From contig JAUHXK010000004.1 in assembly GCA_030427405.1 (NCBI GenBank), positions 62,001 through 126,000 on the forward strand: 64,000 nucleotides of DNA, in the 5' to 3' direction. Below the pieces are notes generated by a model. That model was given only the letters and a program-made list of their open reading frames with translations, did no database searches and was not told where the DNA came from. The stretch comes from Alphaproteobacteria bacterium. Lineage in GTDB: Bacteria; Pseudomonadota; Alphaproteobacteria; Rhodobacterales; Rhodobacteraceae. A program made the position numbers and the translations under genes. Below, piece by piece: positions 31,624 through 42,141 of this stretch. Each line of letters begins with the position of its first letter. Within the stretch, counting starts at the first letter, position 1.

Positions 31624-32616
31624 ATGGCCGGCGCTCAGACCTTTTCGGATAAACCTCACATTCCTGTTCTGCTGCGCCCGTTGCTGGCCGCTGTTGCGCC
31701 GGTGTCGGGTGTCTGGCTGGACGGCACCTTTGGCGCGGGCGGTTATGCGCGCGGTTTGCTAGAGGCCGGGGCAGACACCGTTATTGGCGTCGACCGCGAC
31801 CCGCTGGCCTTCGAGATGGCGGCGGATTGGGTCGGGGAATACGGCGACCGGTTGGTGATGCAGCAGGGCGTGTTCTCGCGCTTGGATGAGTATGCGCAGG
31901 ATCTCGACGGGGTCGTGCTGGACCTGGGCGTGTCCTCGATGCAGCTGGACCAGGCCGAGCGGGGGTTCTCTTTCATGAAGGACGGGCCCCTGGACATGCG
32001 CATGAGCCAGGAAGGCGAAAGTGCCGCCGATCTGGTCAATTCTGCCACCGAAGCGCAACTGGCCGATATTCTGTTTCACTTTGGCGAAGAGCGCGCCAGC
32101 CGTCGCACCGCCAAAGCCATTGTCAGGGCGCGTACCGAGGAGCCGATCACCACAACTCTGCGCCTGGCCGAGATCATCGAATCCTGTCTGCCGCGCGCCA
32201 AGCCAGGCCAGTCTCATCCGGCAACGCGCAGTTTTCAGGGGCTTCGGATCGCCGTGAACGCCGAATACGAAGAGTTGTTTCAGGGGCTCATGGCCGCCGA
32301 GCGGGCATTGAAGCCGGGCGGGCAACTGGCCGTCGTCACATTTCATTCGATCGAAGACCGGATGGTAAAGCGGTTTTTCCAGGCGCGGGCCGGGAAAACG
32401 GGGCGGGCGAACCGGTACGCTCCGGAAATACAGCAAGAACAGCCGCAATTCACACTGAAGACCCGCAAGGCCGTGGGCCCGGACGCCGACGAGCTTGCGG
32501 AAAACCCACGGTCCCGGTCTGCCAAACTGCGGGTCGCGGTCCGCACCGAGGCGCCGGCGGGCGATATTGATGCGCGGGCAATCGGGATGCCACAACTGGG
32601 GGAAAGGTCGCGATGA
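31624..32616 (+). CDS. rsmH: 16S rRNA (cytosine-1402-N4)-methyltransferase RsmH (MraW)
   Basis: This is an S-adenosylmethionine enzyme of about 330 residues that methylates N4 of C1402 at the ribosomal P site. Its motifs are [10 protein letters not shown], the SAM loop [48 protein letters not shown] and [14 protein letters not shown]. The ATG at 31624 has GGGTGA upstream. The ATG at 31612, overlapping the mraZ end, is also possible. The stop overlaps the ftsL start. Confidence 0.94.
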   Translation: MAGAQTFSDKPHIPVLLRPLLAAVAPVSGVWLDGTFGAGGYARGLLEAGADTVIGVDRDPLAFEMAADWVGEYGDRLVMQQGVFSRLDEYAQDLDGVVLDLGVSSMQLDQAERGFSFMKDGPLDMRMSQEGESAADLVNSATEAQLADILFHFGEERASRRTAKAIVRARTEEPITTTLRLAEIIESCLPRAKPGQSHPATRSFQGLRIAVNAEYEELFQGLMAAERALKPGGQLAVVTFHSIEDRMVKRFFQARAGKTGRANRYAPEIQQEQPQFTLKTRKAVGPDADELAENPRSRSAKLRVAVRTEAPAGDIDARAIGMPQLGERSR

Positions 32617-32981
32617 AAAGTGTACTTTATGTCTTGACGGCACTGGCCGTGTTCGGCCTGGCGCTGTGGGCCTATCAAGAGAACTATCGTACTCAGCAGG
32701 TGCTCAAGGAAACCCGGACCCTGCAGCGTGAGATCGGATTGGCGCAAACCCGGCTGGCGGTGCTGAATGCCGAATGGGCCTATCTGAACCGGCCCGACCG
32801 CCTGCGGGAACTTGCGGACCTGAACTTCGAACGTCTTGGACTGTTGCCCCTGCGGTCCGAGCAGTTCGGCCGCGCGGACCAGATCGCCTATGCCGAAGAC
32901 CCCGACCTGCCGATCGTCGATCCGATCGAATTGCAGGCCATTACCGATGTTCAGGCGTTGGGCGAGGTGCAGATCCCATGA
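32613..32981 (+). CDS. ftsL: Cell division protein FtsL
   Basis: This is a bitopic divisome protein of 122 residues. One N-terminal membrane helix ([18 protein letters not shown]) is followed by a periplasmic heptad region ([28 protein letters not shown]). After it comes the conserved [23 protein letters not shown]. It should form the FtsQLB complex that activates FtsWI. ATGA overlaps at both ends tie it to rsmH and ftsI. Confidence 0.9.
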   Translation: MKSVLYVLTALAVFGLALWAYQENYRTQQVLKETRTLQREIGLAQTRLAVLNAEWAYLNRPDRLRELADLNFERLGLLPLRSEQFGRADQIAYAEDPDLPIVDPIELQAITDVQALGEVQIP

Positions 32982-34765
32982 CCCGGACACCGCTTCGCCC
33001 TTTGGCCCGTATCCTTGATGCACGCGCACGCGGTGAAAACCCGCAGGCGATAGAGCGCGAGAACATCCGCAAACGCCACGAAGACATGAAAGACCGGGCC
33101 CGCGCGCGGGCCGAAGGTCGTCTGTTGGTTCTGGGGGCGTTCTTCTTTGTCGCTTTTTCCGTGGTTGGCGTGCGTATGGGCCTGTTGGCCACGTCCGAGG
33201 CGCAAGAACCACTGGCCAGTGCGCCGGGGGCATCGATTGCCATGCAACGTGGCAATATCGTCGATCGCGAAGGCCGCATACTGGCAACCAACCTCGACAC
33301 CTATTCGGTTTATGCCCAGCCACCGCTGATGATCGACCCGGTGGCCGCCGCAGAACAACTGGTCGCGATCTTTCCCGATCTGGACAAAGAGCGCCTGATC
33401 AAGGACTTTACCGGCAAGCGCAAGTTTCTTTGGATCAAAAAGCGGATTTCACCTGAGCAGAAGCAGGCGGTGCACGACATTGGCGATCCGGGTATTCTTT
33501 TCGGGCCCCGTGAAATGCGGCTTTATCCCAATGGTCGGCTGGCCGCGCATATACTGGGTGGTGCGGGATTTGGCCGCGAAGGGGTAAATGCCGCCGAAGT
33601 GATCGGTGTTGCCGGTGTCGAAAAACAGTTCGACGCCTATCTGCGTGATCCAGCCAATGGCGCCAAGCCGCTGCAATTGTCTCTGGACCTGACAATCCAG
33701 GCCGCGGTCGAGCAGGTCTTGTACGGCGGCATGAAGATCATGAACGCAAAAGGCGCGTCGGCGGTTCTGATGAACGCGCATACGGGCGAGGTGATCTCGG
33801 CCGCGTCGCTGCCGTCATTTGACCCCAACGACCGTCCGCGCCCGCCGACCTCGGGCTTTGATCCCTCGGACAGCCCGTTGTTCAACCGGTATGTGCAGGG
33901 CGTCTATGAACTTGGGTCGGTGTTCAAGATTTTCACAGCCGCTCAGGCGGTTCAGCTGGGGCTGGTCAATTCCGAGACGATCATCGACACGTCCGGGCCG
34001 ATGAAGATCGGGCGTTATCCAATCGGCGAGTTCAATGGCAAGAACTACGGCAAGATCAGCGTTGCAGACGTCATTGTGCACAGTTCGAACCGGGGCACCG
34101 GGCGGTTGGCCCTGCAGATCGGCGCGCAGCGTCAGCAGGATTTTCTTGAAGCGCTGGGCATGTTCGCCCCCACGCCGTTTGAGATCGTCGAAGCCGCCGG
34201 GGGCGAGCCGCTAAAGCCCAAGAAGTGGGGCGAGCTGAGCACCGTCACCATTTCCTATGGCCATGGCCTGTCGACCAGCCCGATGCATCTGGCAGCCGGT
34301 TACGCCGCGATTGCCAATGGCGGCCATTATGTCAGCCCGACAATCCTGCGCAAAAGCGGACCGCAATACGGCCCGCGCGTCATGTCGGCGAATGCCGCGA
34401 AACAGGCTCAGAAAATGTTGCGCAAGGTTGTGACCGATGGCACGGCCAGCTTTGGCGATGTGCCCGGCTATGGCGTTGCTGGCAAAACGGGTACGGCGGA
34501 CAAACCCAAGCCGCGCGGCGGCTATTACGATGACAAGGTTATCGCGACTTTTGCGACGGTGTTCCCCGACTATGACCCCAAATACGTTTTGGTTGTCACG
34601 CTGGACGAGCCGTCGATCGTCGCCTACGGAGAAAAGCGCCGGACCGCTGGCTGGACAGCCGTTCCCGTAACGGCAGAACTGATCGGCCGGGTCGCTCCCC
34701 TGCTGGGCCTGCGGCCACGGCTTGAGCCTGAGGCGGGCGCTGCTATAACGCTGACCTCGAATTAG
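32978..34765 (+). CDS. ftsI: Peptidoglycan transpeptidase FtsI (PBP3)
   Basis: This is the septal D,D-transpeptidase, 595 residues. It has a cytoplasmic start, one membrane anchor near residues 50-70 and a dimerisation domain (IAMQRGNIVDREGRILATNLDTYSVYA). The catalytic domain has Ser314 in SVFK, SSN at 369-371 and KTGT at 503-506. Beta-lactams acylate the serine. The ATG at 32978 overlaps the ftsL stop. Its frame is open further upstream inside ftsL, but that part is spurious. Confidence 0.96.
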   Translation: MTRTPLRPLARILDARARGENPQAIERENIRKRHEDMKDRARARAEGRLLVLGAFFFVAFSVVGVRMGLLATSEAQEPLASAPGASIAMQRGNIVDREGRILATNLDTYSVYAQPPLMIDPVAAAEQLVAIFPDLDKERLIKDFTGKRKFLWIKKRISPEQKQAVHDIGDPGILFGPREMRLYPNGRLAAHILGGAGFGREGVNAAEVIGVAGVEKQFDAYLRDPANGAKPLQLSLDLTIQAAVEQVLYGGMKIMNAKGASAVLMNAHTGEVISAASLPSFDPNDRPRPPTSGFDPSDSPLFNRYVQGVYELGSVFKIFTAAQAVQLGLVNSETIIDTSGPMKIGRYPIGEFNGKNYGKISVADVIVHSSNRGTGRLALQIGAQRQQDFLEALGMFAPTPFEIVEAAGGEPLKPKKWGELSTVTISYGHGLSTSPMHLAAGYAAIANGGHYVSPTILRKSGPQYGPRVMSANAAKQAQKMLRKVVTDGTASFGDVPGYGVAGKTGTADKPKPRGGYYDDKVIATFATVFPDYDPKYVLVVTLDEPSIVAYGEKRRTAGWTAVPVTAELIGRVAPLLGLRPRLEPEAGAAITLTSN

Positions 34766-34786
34766 ACGGTCCGGCAGAGGTGGGTC

Positions 34787-36268
34787 ATGGGCACTAAGTC
34801 AAAAACACTCAGTCAACTGGCCCTCACCGCTCGGGGCGGGGTCAATCCGGTCATCACCGGCCTGGCCGTCGACAGCCGCGACGTGCAGGATGGCTACTTG
34901 TTTGCAGCCCTTCCGGGCACCCGCGTTCATGGAGGTGAGTTCATTCCATTCGCCCTGCGCATGGGCGCTGCGGCCATTCTGACCGACGCCAAAGGTGCCG
35001 AAATTGCCGCCAGCGATCTGGCGGAATCAGATGCGGCTCTGATCGTGGTCGAAGACCCGCGTCAGGCGCTGGCGGGATGCGCGGCCCTGTGGTTTGGCGC
35101 GCAGCCGCAGACAATCGTTGCGGTCACCGGGACCAATGGCAAGACATCCGTGGCCACGTTCGTGCGCCAGATCTGGACAGAGCTGGGTCACGCGGCTGTC
35201 AATCTTGGCACCACCGGCGTCGAAGGCGCCTGGACCGCGCCGCTGGCGCATACAACGCCCGAGCCCATCACGCTGCACCGGTGCCTGTTTCAGGCCGCTG
35301 AGCATGGTATCACTCACGCCGCGATGGAGGCCTCGTCGCACGGGTTGGAGCAGCGCCGCCTTGACGGAGTGCATCTGACCGCCGCGGGGTTTTCCAATTT
35401 CACCCAGGACCACCTGGACTATCACGAAACGTTCGAGGCGTATTTCGACGCAAAGGCCGGTCTGTTCGACCGCGTCCTGCCGCAGGATGGCACCGCAGTG
35501 ATCAACCTGAGCGACCCAAAAGGCGCGCGCATTCGCCGGATCGCCGAAGATCGCGGCCAAATGGTGCTGTCGGTTGGCTTTGGCGGGGCGGACCTGTGCC
35601 TGATGAACCAGCGGTTTGACGCGACCGGGCAGGATTTGCGTTTTTCCTGGAAGGGCAAGACCCACATGGCGCGCCTGAACCTGATCGGCGGTTTCCAGGC
35701 CGAAAATGTTCTGTTGGCCTGCGGACTGGTCATCGCGGCCGGGGACGACCCGGAACGCGTGTTTGAAACTCTGCCGCATCTGACGACTGTGCGGGGCCGG
35801 ATGCAACTGGCTGCAACCCGCGAGAACGGTGCCGCGGTGTTTGTCGATTATGCCCATACACCGGATGCGGTCGCGACGGCGCTCAAGGCGATGCGGCCGC
35901 ATGTCATGGGGCGGCTGATTGCCATCGTGGGCGCTGGCGGTGACCGCGACGCGACTAAGCGACCGCTGATGGGCAAGGCCGCTGCAGATCATGCCGACGT
36001 GGTTTTTGTAACCGATGACAACCCGCGCAGCGAAGACCCGGCCACCATTCGATCAGCAGTGCTGCTGGGTGCGCCTGATGCGACCGAGGTTGGAGACCGG
36101 GCCGAGGCGATCCTGCGCGGCATTGATGCGCTGCAACCGGGGGATGCCTTGCTGATCGCCGGGAAAGGGCACGAAACCGGTCAGATCGTAGGTGATCAGG
36201 TCCTGCCATTCGACGACGTGGAACAGGCCAGCATCTCGGTCGCTGCGCTGGACGGGAGGGTCGCATGA
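34787..36268 (+). CDS. murE: UDP-MurNAc-L-Ala-D-Glu:meso-diaminopimelate ligase MurE
   Basis: This ATP-dependent cytoplasmic ligase adds the third residue of the stem peptide. The 493 residues have the three Mur domains: the N-terminal domain (GLAVDSRDVQDGYLFAALPGTRVHG), the central ATPase (AVTGTNGKTSVATF, then EASSHGLEQRR) and the C-terminal domain (VDYAHTPDAV). DNPRSEDP, the meso-DAP specificity motif, shows that the peptidoglycan is of the DAP type. It begins 21 nt after ftsI and overlaps murF by 4 nt. Confidence 0.97.
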   Translation: MGTKSKTLSQLALTARGGVNPVITGLAVDSRDVQDGYLFAALPGTRVHGGEFIPFALRMGAAAILTDAKGAEIAASDLAESDAALIVVEDPRQALAGCAALWFGAQPQTIVAVTGTNGKTSVATFVRQIWTELGHAAVNLGTTGVEGAWTAPLAHTTPEPITLHRCLFQAAEHGITHAAMEASSHGLEQRRLDGVHLTAAGFSNFTQDHLDYHETFEAYFDAKAGLFDRVLPQDGTAVINLSDPKGARIRRIAEDRGQMVLSVGFGGADLCLMNQRFDATGQDLRFSWKGKTHMARLNLIGGFQAENVLLACGLVIAAGDDPERVFETLPHLTTVRGRMQLAATRENGAAVFVDYAHTPDAVATALKAMRPHVMGRLIAIVGAGGDRDATKRPLMGKAAADHADVVFVTDDNPRSEDPATIRSAVLLGAPDATEVGDRAEAILRGIDALQPGDALLIAGKGHETGQIVGDQVLPFDDVEQASISVAALDGRVA

Positions 36269-37659
36269 CGCTGTGGACGGCTGCCGACGCCGCCGAGGCG
36301 ACGGGCGGGCGCGCGACGACCGACTGGGTGGCAAACGGCATTTCGATCGACACCCGGACCTTGCAGCCCGGCGATCTGTTTGTCGCGCTCAAGGCCGCGC
36401 GCGACGGCCATGACTTTGTGGCGCAGGCCTTGGCCAATGGCGCGGGTGCGGCGCTGGTCTCTCATATCCCGGATGATGTGCCCGACGGCGCACCACTTCT
36501 GCTCGTTGACGACGTGCAGGCCGCGCTCGAGGCGCTGGGGCAGGCGGCCCGCGCCAGAACGGCGGCCCGCGTGGTCGGCGTGACCGGCAGCGTCGGCAAG
36601 ACCTCGACCAAGGAAATGCTGGTCAGCATTTTGGAAACACAAGGCAAAACGCATGCCAGTGTTGCAAGTTACAACAACCATTGGGGGGTGCCGCTGACAT
36701 TGGCGCGCATGCCGCGTGACACCGAATTTGCGGTGATCGAGATCGGCATGAACCATCCCGGTGAAATTGCTCCGCTGGCCCGGCAGGCGCAACCGCATGT
36801 GGCGCTGGTCACAACGGTGGCCGCCGTTCATCTCGAAGCCTTCGACTCGGTTGCCGGAATCGCGCGCGAAAAGGCCGCCATATTCGAAGGCCTGTCCGAG
36901 GGCGGCGTCGCCGTCATCAACGCCGATATCGATCATGCCGATATCCTGCGCGGTTGCGCGCAGGCAGCGGGCGCAACGGTGCTGGAGTTTGGTCGCACGG
37001 CGCAAGATTATGTACTGAACGACGTCGTTCACCAAGGTGACGCAGTGCAGGCGCAGGCCTCGGTCCGGGGAACGGCGCTTGTGTTTACGGTCGCATCCGC
37101 GGGCACCCATTTCGCGATGAACGCGCTGGGCGCGCTGGTAGCCTGTGCCCAGATGGGGGTTGATCTGGACCGGGCCGTCGCAGGCCTGCGCCGCTGGTCT
37201 CCGGTCACGGGGCGGGGTGCGCGCGAGTTCATCGCCTTGCCGGGTGATGGCCGGATCGAACTGCTGGACGACAGCTATAACGCCAACCCAACCTCGGTCG
37301 AGGCCGCGTTGGATGTTCTGGCCAATGCGCAGGGACAGCGAAAGATCGCCTTTCTGGGTGACATGAAGGAACTGGGCGATCAGGAAACGGAAATGCATGC
37401 GGACATGGCGCGGGTCGCGGCGATGGCCGGTGTGGACCAGGTTCATTGCATCGGACCGCTGATGCAGGCGTTGCACAAGGCGCTGCCCGAGGGCAAGCGC
37501 GGTCAGTGGGCCGAAAGCAGCGCCGAGATGGCCGCGCACCTTCCTGAACTGATCCGCAATGGCGACACTGTTCTGGCCAAAGGGTCGCTGAGCATGGATC
37601 TGGCCCGGATTGTTGACGGTCTGCGGAAAATGGGGCAAGGGGGCGCGCTTGAGCCATGA
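36265..37659 (+). CDS. murF: UDP-MurNAc-tripeptide:D-Ala-D-Ala ligase MurF
   Basis: MurF adds the dipeptide D-Ala-D-Ala to complete the UDP-linked pentapeptide. The 464 residues include ISIDTRTLQPGDLFVALKAARDGHDF, the P-loop VTGSVGKTSTKEML and the block NNHWGVPLTLARMP. They also include IEIGMNHPGEI and DDSYNANPTSVEAAL. It opens with an ATGA overlap with murE. A 34-nt gap leads to mraY. Confidence 0.97.
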   Translation: MTLWTAADAAEATGGRATTDWVANGISIDTRTLQPGDLFVALKAARDGHDFVAQALANGAGAALVSHIPDDVPDGAPLLLVDDVQAALEALGQAARARTAARVVGVTGSVGKTSTKEMLVSILETQGKTHASVASYNNHWGVPLTLARMPRDTEFAVIEIGMNHPGEIAPLARQAQPHVALVTTVAAVHLEAFDSVAGIAREKAAIFEGLSEGGVAVINADIDHADILRGCAQAAGATVLEFGRTAQDYVLNDVVHQGDAVQAQASVRGTALVFTVASAGTHFAMNALGALVACAQMGVDLDRAVAGLRRWSPVTGRGAREFIALPGDGRIELLDDSYNANPTSVEAALDVLANAQGQRKIAFLGDMKELGDQETEMHADMARVAAMAGVDQVHCIGPLMQALHKALPEGKRGQWAESSAEMAAHLPELIRNGDTVLAKGSLSMDLARIVDGLRKMGQGGALEP

Positions 37660-37693
37660 GAACCCGTAACGCCGCTGTGAGAAAGGTTTTGAA

Positions 37694-38776
37694 ATGCTGT
37701 ATTGGTTGACCGCGCTGTCGGATGGCGGGGATTTCTGGAACCTTTTTCGCTATATCACATTTCGCGCAGGCGGTGCCTTCTTGACGGCGCTGATATTCGG
37801 CTTTCTCTTTGGCAAGCCGCTGATCAACGTTTTGCGCAGGAAGCAGGGCAAAGGTCAGCCTATCCGTGACGACGGGCCCGAGGGGCATCTGTCCAAGGCG
37901 GGCACACCGACCATGGGCGGTTTGCTGATCGTGGGTGCGCTGGTTACGTCGACGCTGATCTGGGCCCGCTGGGACAATCCGTTTGTCTGGATGGTTCTGT
38001 TTGTAACGCTGGGATATGCCGCCATCGGGTTCGCGGATGATTATGCCAAGGTGTCAAAGCAGAATACAAAGGGCGTGTCCGGCAAGATGCGTCTGGCGCT
38101 GGGGATCATCATTGCCGTGCTGGCCGCGCTTTGGGCGACGCTGCACCATCCCGACGGGCTGCAAAACCAATTGGCCATGCCTGTTTTCAAGGACACACTG
38201 ATCAATCTGGGCCTGTTCTATCTTCCGTTTGCCATAGTGGTCATCGTCGGTGCGGCGAATGCCGTAAACCTGACTGATGGCCTGGATGGCCTGGCCATCA
38301 TGCCTGCAATGATCGCGGCCTCGACCCTTGGTGTGATTGCCTATGCGGTCGGGCGGGTCGACTTTACAGAATATCTCGATGTGCATTACGTGCCCGGAAC
38401 CGGTGAGATATTCATCTTTACGTCGGCCCTGTTCGGCGCGGGTCTCGGGTTCTTGTGGTACAACGCGCCTCCGGCTGCGGTGTTCATGGGCGATACGGGC
38501 TCGCTTGCTTTGGGCGGGGCGCTGGGCGCGATTGCGGTTGCCACCAAGCACGAGCTGGTTCTTGCCATTGTCGGCGGCCTGTTCGTGGTCGAGGCGCTGA
38601 GTGTGATCATCCAGGTGCTGTATTTCAAGCGCACCGGCAAAAGGGTGTTCCTGATGGCGCCGATCCACCACCACTATGAGAAAAAGGGCTGGGCGGAACC
38701 CACAATTGTTATCCGGTTCTGGATCATTTCGCTGATCCTGGCCATGATCGGCCTGGCGACGCTGAAAGTCCGGTAG
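37694..38776 (+). CDS. mraY: Phospho-MurNAc-pentapeptide transferase MraY
   Basis: MraY makes lipid I by moving phospho-MurNAc-pentapeptide to undecaprenyl phosphate at the inner membrane. The 360 residues contain about ten helices. Conserved blocks are [19 protein letters not shown] (catalytic acids), [25 protein letters not shown] and [12 protein letters not shown]. The gene is followed by a 150-bp gap, which holds only a GC-rich palindrome (GCGCCGCGGCGC) that I can see. Confidence 0.96.
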   Translation: MLYWLTALSDGGDFWNLFRYITFRAGGAFLTALIFGFLFGKPLINVLRRKQGKGQPIRDDGPEGHLSKAGTPTMGGLLIVGALVTSTLIWARWDNPFVWMVLFVTLGYAAIGFADDYAKVSKQNTKGVSGKMRLALGIIIAVLAALWATLHHPDGLQNQLAMPVFKDTLINLGLFYLPFAIVVIVGAANAVNLTDGLDGLAIMPAMIAASTLGVIAYAVGRVDFTEYLDVHYVPGTGEIFIFTSALFGAGLGFLWYNAPPAAVFMGDTGSLALGGALGAIAVATKHELVLAIVGGLFVVEALSVIIQVLYFKRTGKRVFLMAPIHHHYEKKGWAEPTIVIRFWIISLILAMIGLATLKVR

Positions 38777-38926
38777 TCCGCTTGCCGGGGTCGGCTGACC
38801 TGCGGCGCGCCTGCCGCCTGTGCGGTCTGGTTTGCGCCGCGGCGCAGGCCTGATACTGCCCTTGCCATCGGGAAAATCTTCGGTGCAGTGTGGCGGCCAG
38901 TTCGAAGTCAAAGGAAGGTGGGCGCG

Positions 38927-40321
38927 ATGATCCCGGTCAAAGGGTTTACGGGTCAGAAGGTTGCGGTTCTGGGGCTGGGCCGGTCCGGGCTGGCAACGGC
39001 GCGCGCGCTGCGTGCAGGCGGGGCGCTGCCGGTGTGCTGGGATGACAACCCATCGGCCCGCGAAAAGGCCGAGGCCGAAGGCTTTGCCTGTACCGATCTG
39101 GGTCGTCCGGACGCGCTCACCGATATCGCTGTCCTGATCGTGTCGCCGGGTATTCCGCATCTGTATCCCGACCCAAACCCGGTTGTTGCTGCCGCGCTGG
39201 ATGCGGGCGTGCCGGTGGACAATGATATCGGCCTGTTCTTCCGGTCCTTTGCGGGGGGCGAATGGGAAAAATTCGACATCGCGCCGCGCGTGGTTGCCGT
39301 GACTGGATCGAATGGCAAATCGACCACCGCAGCGCTGATCGACCATATCCTGGCCGAAGCGGGGCGCTCGGTTCAACTGGCGGGCAATATCGGGCGCGGG
39401 GTGCTGGACATCGACCCGGCCGAGGACGGGTCAGTCGTCGTGCTTGAGCTGTCAAGCTATCAGACGGAACTGGCCCGTGCGCTGACGCCGGATGTGGCGG
39501 TATTCACCAACCTGTCACCAGATCACCTTGACCGCCACGGCGGGATGGGCGGCTACTTCGCAGCCAAACGCCGGCTGTTTTCCGAAGGCGGCCCGGACAG
39601 GGCAATCGTGGGCGTGGACGAGGCCGAAGGCGCCTTTCTTGCCGGCCAGCTTACCGAGGGGCCATCTGATGACCGCGTAATCCGGGTGTCTGTCGGGCGT
39701 AAACTGACCGGGCCGGGATGGCAGGTTTTCGCGCGTAAAGGGTTCCTTTCCGAATATCGCAAGGGGCGGCAGGCCGCGTCGATCGACCTGCGCGGCATTC
39801 GCGGGCTTCCGGGGGAGCATAACCATCAAAACGCCTGCGCGGCCTATGCCGCCTGCCGGTCCCTGGGGTTGGCGCCACGGGTGATCGAGGCCGCATTGCA
39901 CAGCTATCCGGGCTTGCCGCATCGCAGCCAGATCATCGCCGAGGCCGGTGGCGTTACTTATGTCAACGACTCCAAGGCGACCAATGTCGACAGTGCCCTC
40001 AAGGCGCTGAGCGCGTTTTCAAATGTGCGCTGGATTTGCGGCGGATTGGAAAAGGAAGGCGGAATTGCCGCTCTGAACGCCGCCGCGGAAAAAGTGCGAT
40101 GCGCCTATGTCATCGGGCGCGAGGCCGCCGGGTTTGCCATGCAGCTCAGTGCGGAAACCCGCGTGTGCACGACGATGGAACAGGCGGTTGAGCAGGCGAT
40201 GCGCGACGCAGAGCCCGGCGATACCGTGTTGCTTGCCCCGGCGGCGGCCAGCTTTGATCAATATGACAATTTCGAACAGCGCGGTGACGATTTCGTGGCG
40301 CAGGTTACCAAGCGGCTGTAG
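38927..40321 (+). CDS. murD: UDP-MurNAc-L-alanine:D-glutamate ligase MurD
   Basis: MurD adds D-glutamate as the second stem residue. The 464 residues have a Rossmann-like N-terminal domain ([21 protein letters not shown]), the ATP loop [23 protein letters not shown] and [16 protein letters not shown] chose the ATG at 38927 (after GGAAGGTG) because an upstream in-frame start adds unrelated residues. The 150-bp gap before it suggests a local promoter. Confidence 0.95.
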   Translation: MIPVKGFTGQKVAVLGLGRSGLATARALRAGGALPVCWDDNPSAREKAEAEGFACTDLGRPDALTDIAVLIVSPGIPHLYPDPNPVVAAALDAGVPVDNDIGLFFRSFAGGEWEKFDIAPRVVAVTGSNGKSTTAALIDHILAEAGRSVQLAGNIGRGVLDIDPAEDGSVVVLELSSYQTELARALTPDVAVFTNLSPDHLDRHGGMGGYFAAKRRLFSEGGPDRAIVGVDEAEGAFLAGQLTEGPSDDRVIRVSVGRKLTGPGWQVFARKGFLSEYRKGRQAASIDLRGIRGLPGEHNHQNACAAYAACRSLGLAPRVIEAALHSYPGLPHRSQIIAEAGGVTYVNDSKATNVDSALKALSAFSNVRWICGGLEKEGGIAALNAAAEKVRCAYVIGREAAGFAMQLSAETRVCTTMEQAVEQAMRDAEPGDTVLLAPAAASFDQYDNFEQRGDDFVAQVTKRL

Positions 40322-40432
40322 GCGCCCGCAGTTGCAATAGATTGCCGGTTGCGCCAAGCTGGGGTGCTATCAGCTTGACGCGCCATGTTTTTTGATTTTG
40401 CTTCCGATGGAATTCAACACGAGGTTAAGACC

Positions 40433-40807
40433 ATGCCGAACCGCAAACTCTCTTTGATCCTGCCAGCCATTCTGGCGGTTGGGGCCTGTACGAATGTAGG
40501 GGCGAATTACCAGCCAATCATTGATGGTCCGATTGGCCCGAACTACCAATCTGATCTGGCCAACTGCCAGGCATTGGCCCGGTCGCGGCCGACCGTTGAT
40601 GGCAACACCGCAGGTGCCGCCGCAATCGGTGCCGCAGGGGCTGCGGGCACCAAGGCCATCATCGATGACAGCGCAAGCGACCTGGGTCGCGCAGCCGTTG
40701 CCGGTGCGCTGGTCGGTGCGGGTGCAAGTGCCATCCAGAACACCCAGAACCAGGAAGTCATTGTGCGCAACTGCATGCGTGGCCGCGGTTACAACGTCGT
40801 CGGCTAA
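40433..40807 (+). CDS. Glycine-zipper lipoprotein
   Basis: This is a small envelope protein of 124 residues. A signal peptide ends in a lipobox (LAVGAC, acylated Cys19). The middle is a glycine/alanine zipper (AGAAAIGAAGAAGTKAI and LGRAAVAGALVGAGASAI). Such repeats insert in or line membranes, as in SlyB/Rcs-type lipoproteins. Two further cysteines (NCQAL and NCMRGRGYNVV) may pair. The product resembles small lipoproteins of unknown role in Rhodobacteraceae. It follows murD with its own spacing and converges with the flavoprotein gene. Confidence 0.75.
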   Translation: MPNRKLSLILPAILAVGACTNVGANYQPIIDGPIGPNYQSDLANCQALARSRPTVDGNTAGAAAIGAAGAAGTKAIIDDSASDLGRAAVAGALVGAGASAIQNTQNQEVIVRNCMRGRGYNVVG

Positions 40808-40830
40808 GGCCGCGCCGCTTAAAAGGCGGG

Positions 40831-42012
40831 TCAGGGTCGCGCCGCGATTGCGGAACCAGCCGCATGGCCCGAGGACCATGCCCACTGGAAATTGTATCCG
40901 CCAAGCCAGCCAGTTACATCAACCGCTTCGCCAATGACAAAGAGGCCAGGGACATCCCTGGCCTCCATCGTTTTGGACGACAGGGTATCAGTATCAATCC
41001 CGCCCAGGGTCACTTCGGCGGTCCGATATCCTTCGGTGCCCGTGGGGCGCAGGCGCCAATCCGAAAGTGACGCAACCAGATTGGAAAGCGCAGCGTCCGA
41101 TTGGTCCGCCAGATTGCCCTCCATCGGGATCGTCCGGCCCAGGAACTCCACCAATCGCGCAGGCAGGTGCCGCGCCAGTTCGGTGGTCAACGCCTTGCGC
41201 CCGCCAGCTTGCCTTTGGTCGCGCAGCACATCGAACAAGGGAAGGTCGGGGATCAGGTTTACCCGGATCGCCTCGCCGTCGCGCCAATAGGACGACAGTT
41301 GCAACACTGACGGGCCGCTCAGGCCGCGATGCGTGAACAGCAACGCCTCGTCAAAACTGATGCGCGCGTTCGACAGGCGAACGGGCAGGGACACGCCTGA
41401 CAGGTCCCGGAATTCGCCATTGGAAAAAGTGAACGGCACCAGCGCCGCCCGTGTTTCCGTCACCCCCAGGCCGAATTGGCGGGCAATGTCATAGGCCAGC
41501 CCCGTCGCGCCCATCTTGGGGATCGACTTGCCGCCCGTCGCAAGCACCAGGTTGGTGCATGTCAGGCTGAGGCGCTGCCCCTCGCGGTCAACATCCACCG
41601 CAAAGCCGTCTTCGGTCTTGCGCAGGTCCTTCAGTTCGGTCCGAACCCATAAGTCGGCCCCCGCGCGTTGCATTTCGGCCAGCAACATCTGGATGATCTG
41701 TTTCGATGATCCGTCGCAGAACAACTGCCCCAGTGTCTTTTCGTGCCACGCGATGCCGTGGCGACCGACAAGGTCGATGAAGTCCCACTGCGTATAGCGC
41801 GCCAGCGCCGATTTGCAGAAATGCGGGTTGCCTGACAGAAAGTTCGACGGCCCTGCATCGAGGTTGGTAAAGTTGCAGCGTCCGCCGCCTGAGATGCGAA
41901 TTTTTTCGCCGGGGGCCTTGGCGTGGTCGATCGCCAGCACACGCCCGCCGCACTGGGCGGCGCACATCATGCCGGCCGCACCGGCGCCTAGAATGATCGT
42001 ATCGAAACGCAT
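40831..42012 (-). CDS. HI0933-family NAD(P)/FAD-dependent flavoprotein (YhiN-like)
   Basis: This is a 393-residue FAD protein on the strand opposite to the dcw genes. The dinucleotide fold is TIILGAGAAGMMCAAQCGGRVLAIDH. It is followed by the family signature ISGGGRCNFTNLDAGPSNFLSGNP. ATGGKSIPKMGATGLAYDIA and the C-terminal LFVIGEAVDVTGWLGGYNFQWAWSSGHAAG are further marks. The biochemical role of the family is not established. It splits murD from ftsW and has no obvious link to cell-wall synthesis. Confidence 0.85.
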   Translation of the reverse strand: MRFDTIILGAGAAGMMCAAQCGGRVLAIDHAKAPGEKIRISGGGRCNFTNLDAGPSNFLSGNPHFCKSALARYTQWDFIDLVGRHGIAWHEKTLGQLFCDGSSKQIIQMLLAEMQRAGADLWVRTELKDLRKTEDGFAVDVDREGQRLSLTCTNLVLATGGKSIPKMGATGLAYDIARQFGLGVTETRAALVPFTFSNGEFRDLSGVSLPVRLSNARISFDEALLFTHRGLSGPSVLQLSSYWRDGEAIRVNLIPDLPLFDVLRDQRQAGGRKALTTELARHLPARLVEFLGRTIPMEGNLADQSDAALSNLVASLSDWRLRPTGTEGYRTAEVTLGGIDTDTLSSKTMEARDVPGLFVIGEAVDVTGWLGGYNFQWAWSSGHAAGSAIAARP

Positions 42013-42141
42013 GCCTCGCGCATGGCGCGGATTGGGGCCGATGACAAGAGGAAGAGGCTAGCCCAAACTGCAAAATCCCTGTAGAGTCTCAATCAGACCC
42101 CGAAAACGGGGCGTTGACGAGGCAGTAAGTGGCGGTATCTC

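Noticed and set aside
36196..39376. Minus-strand frames opposite murF, mraY and murD
   Set aside because: Same reason: compositionally biased antisense frames over certain dcw genes.
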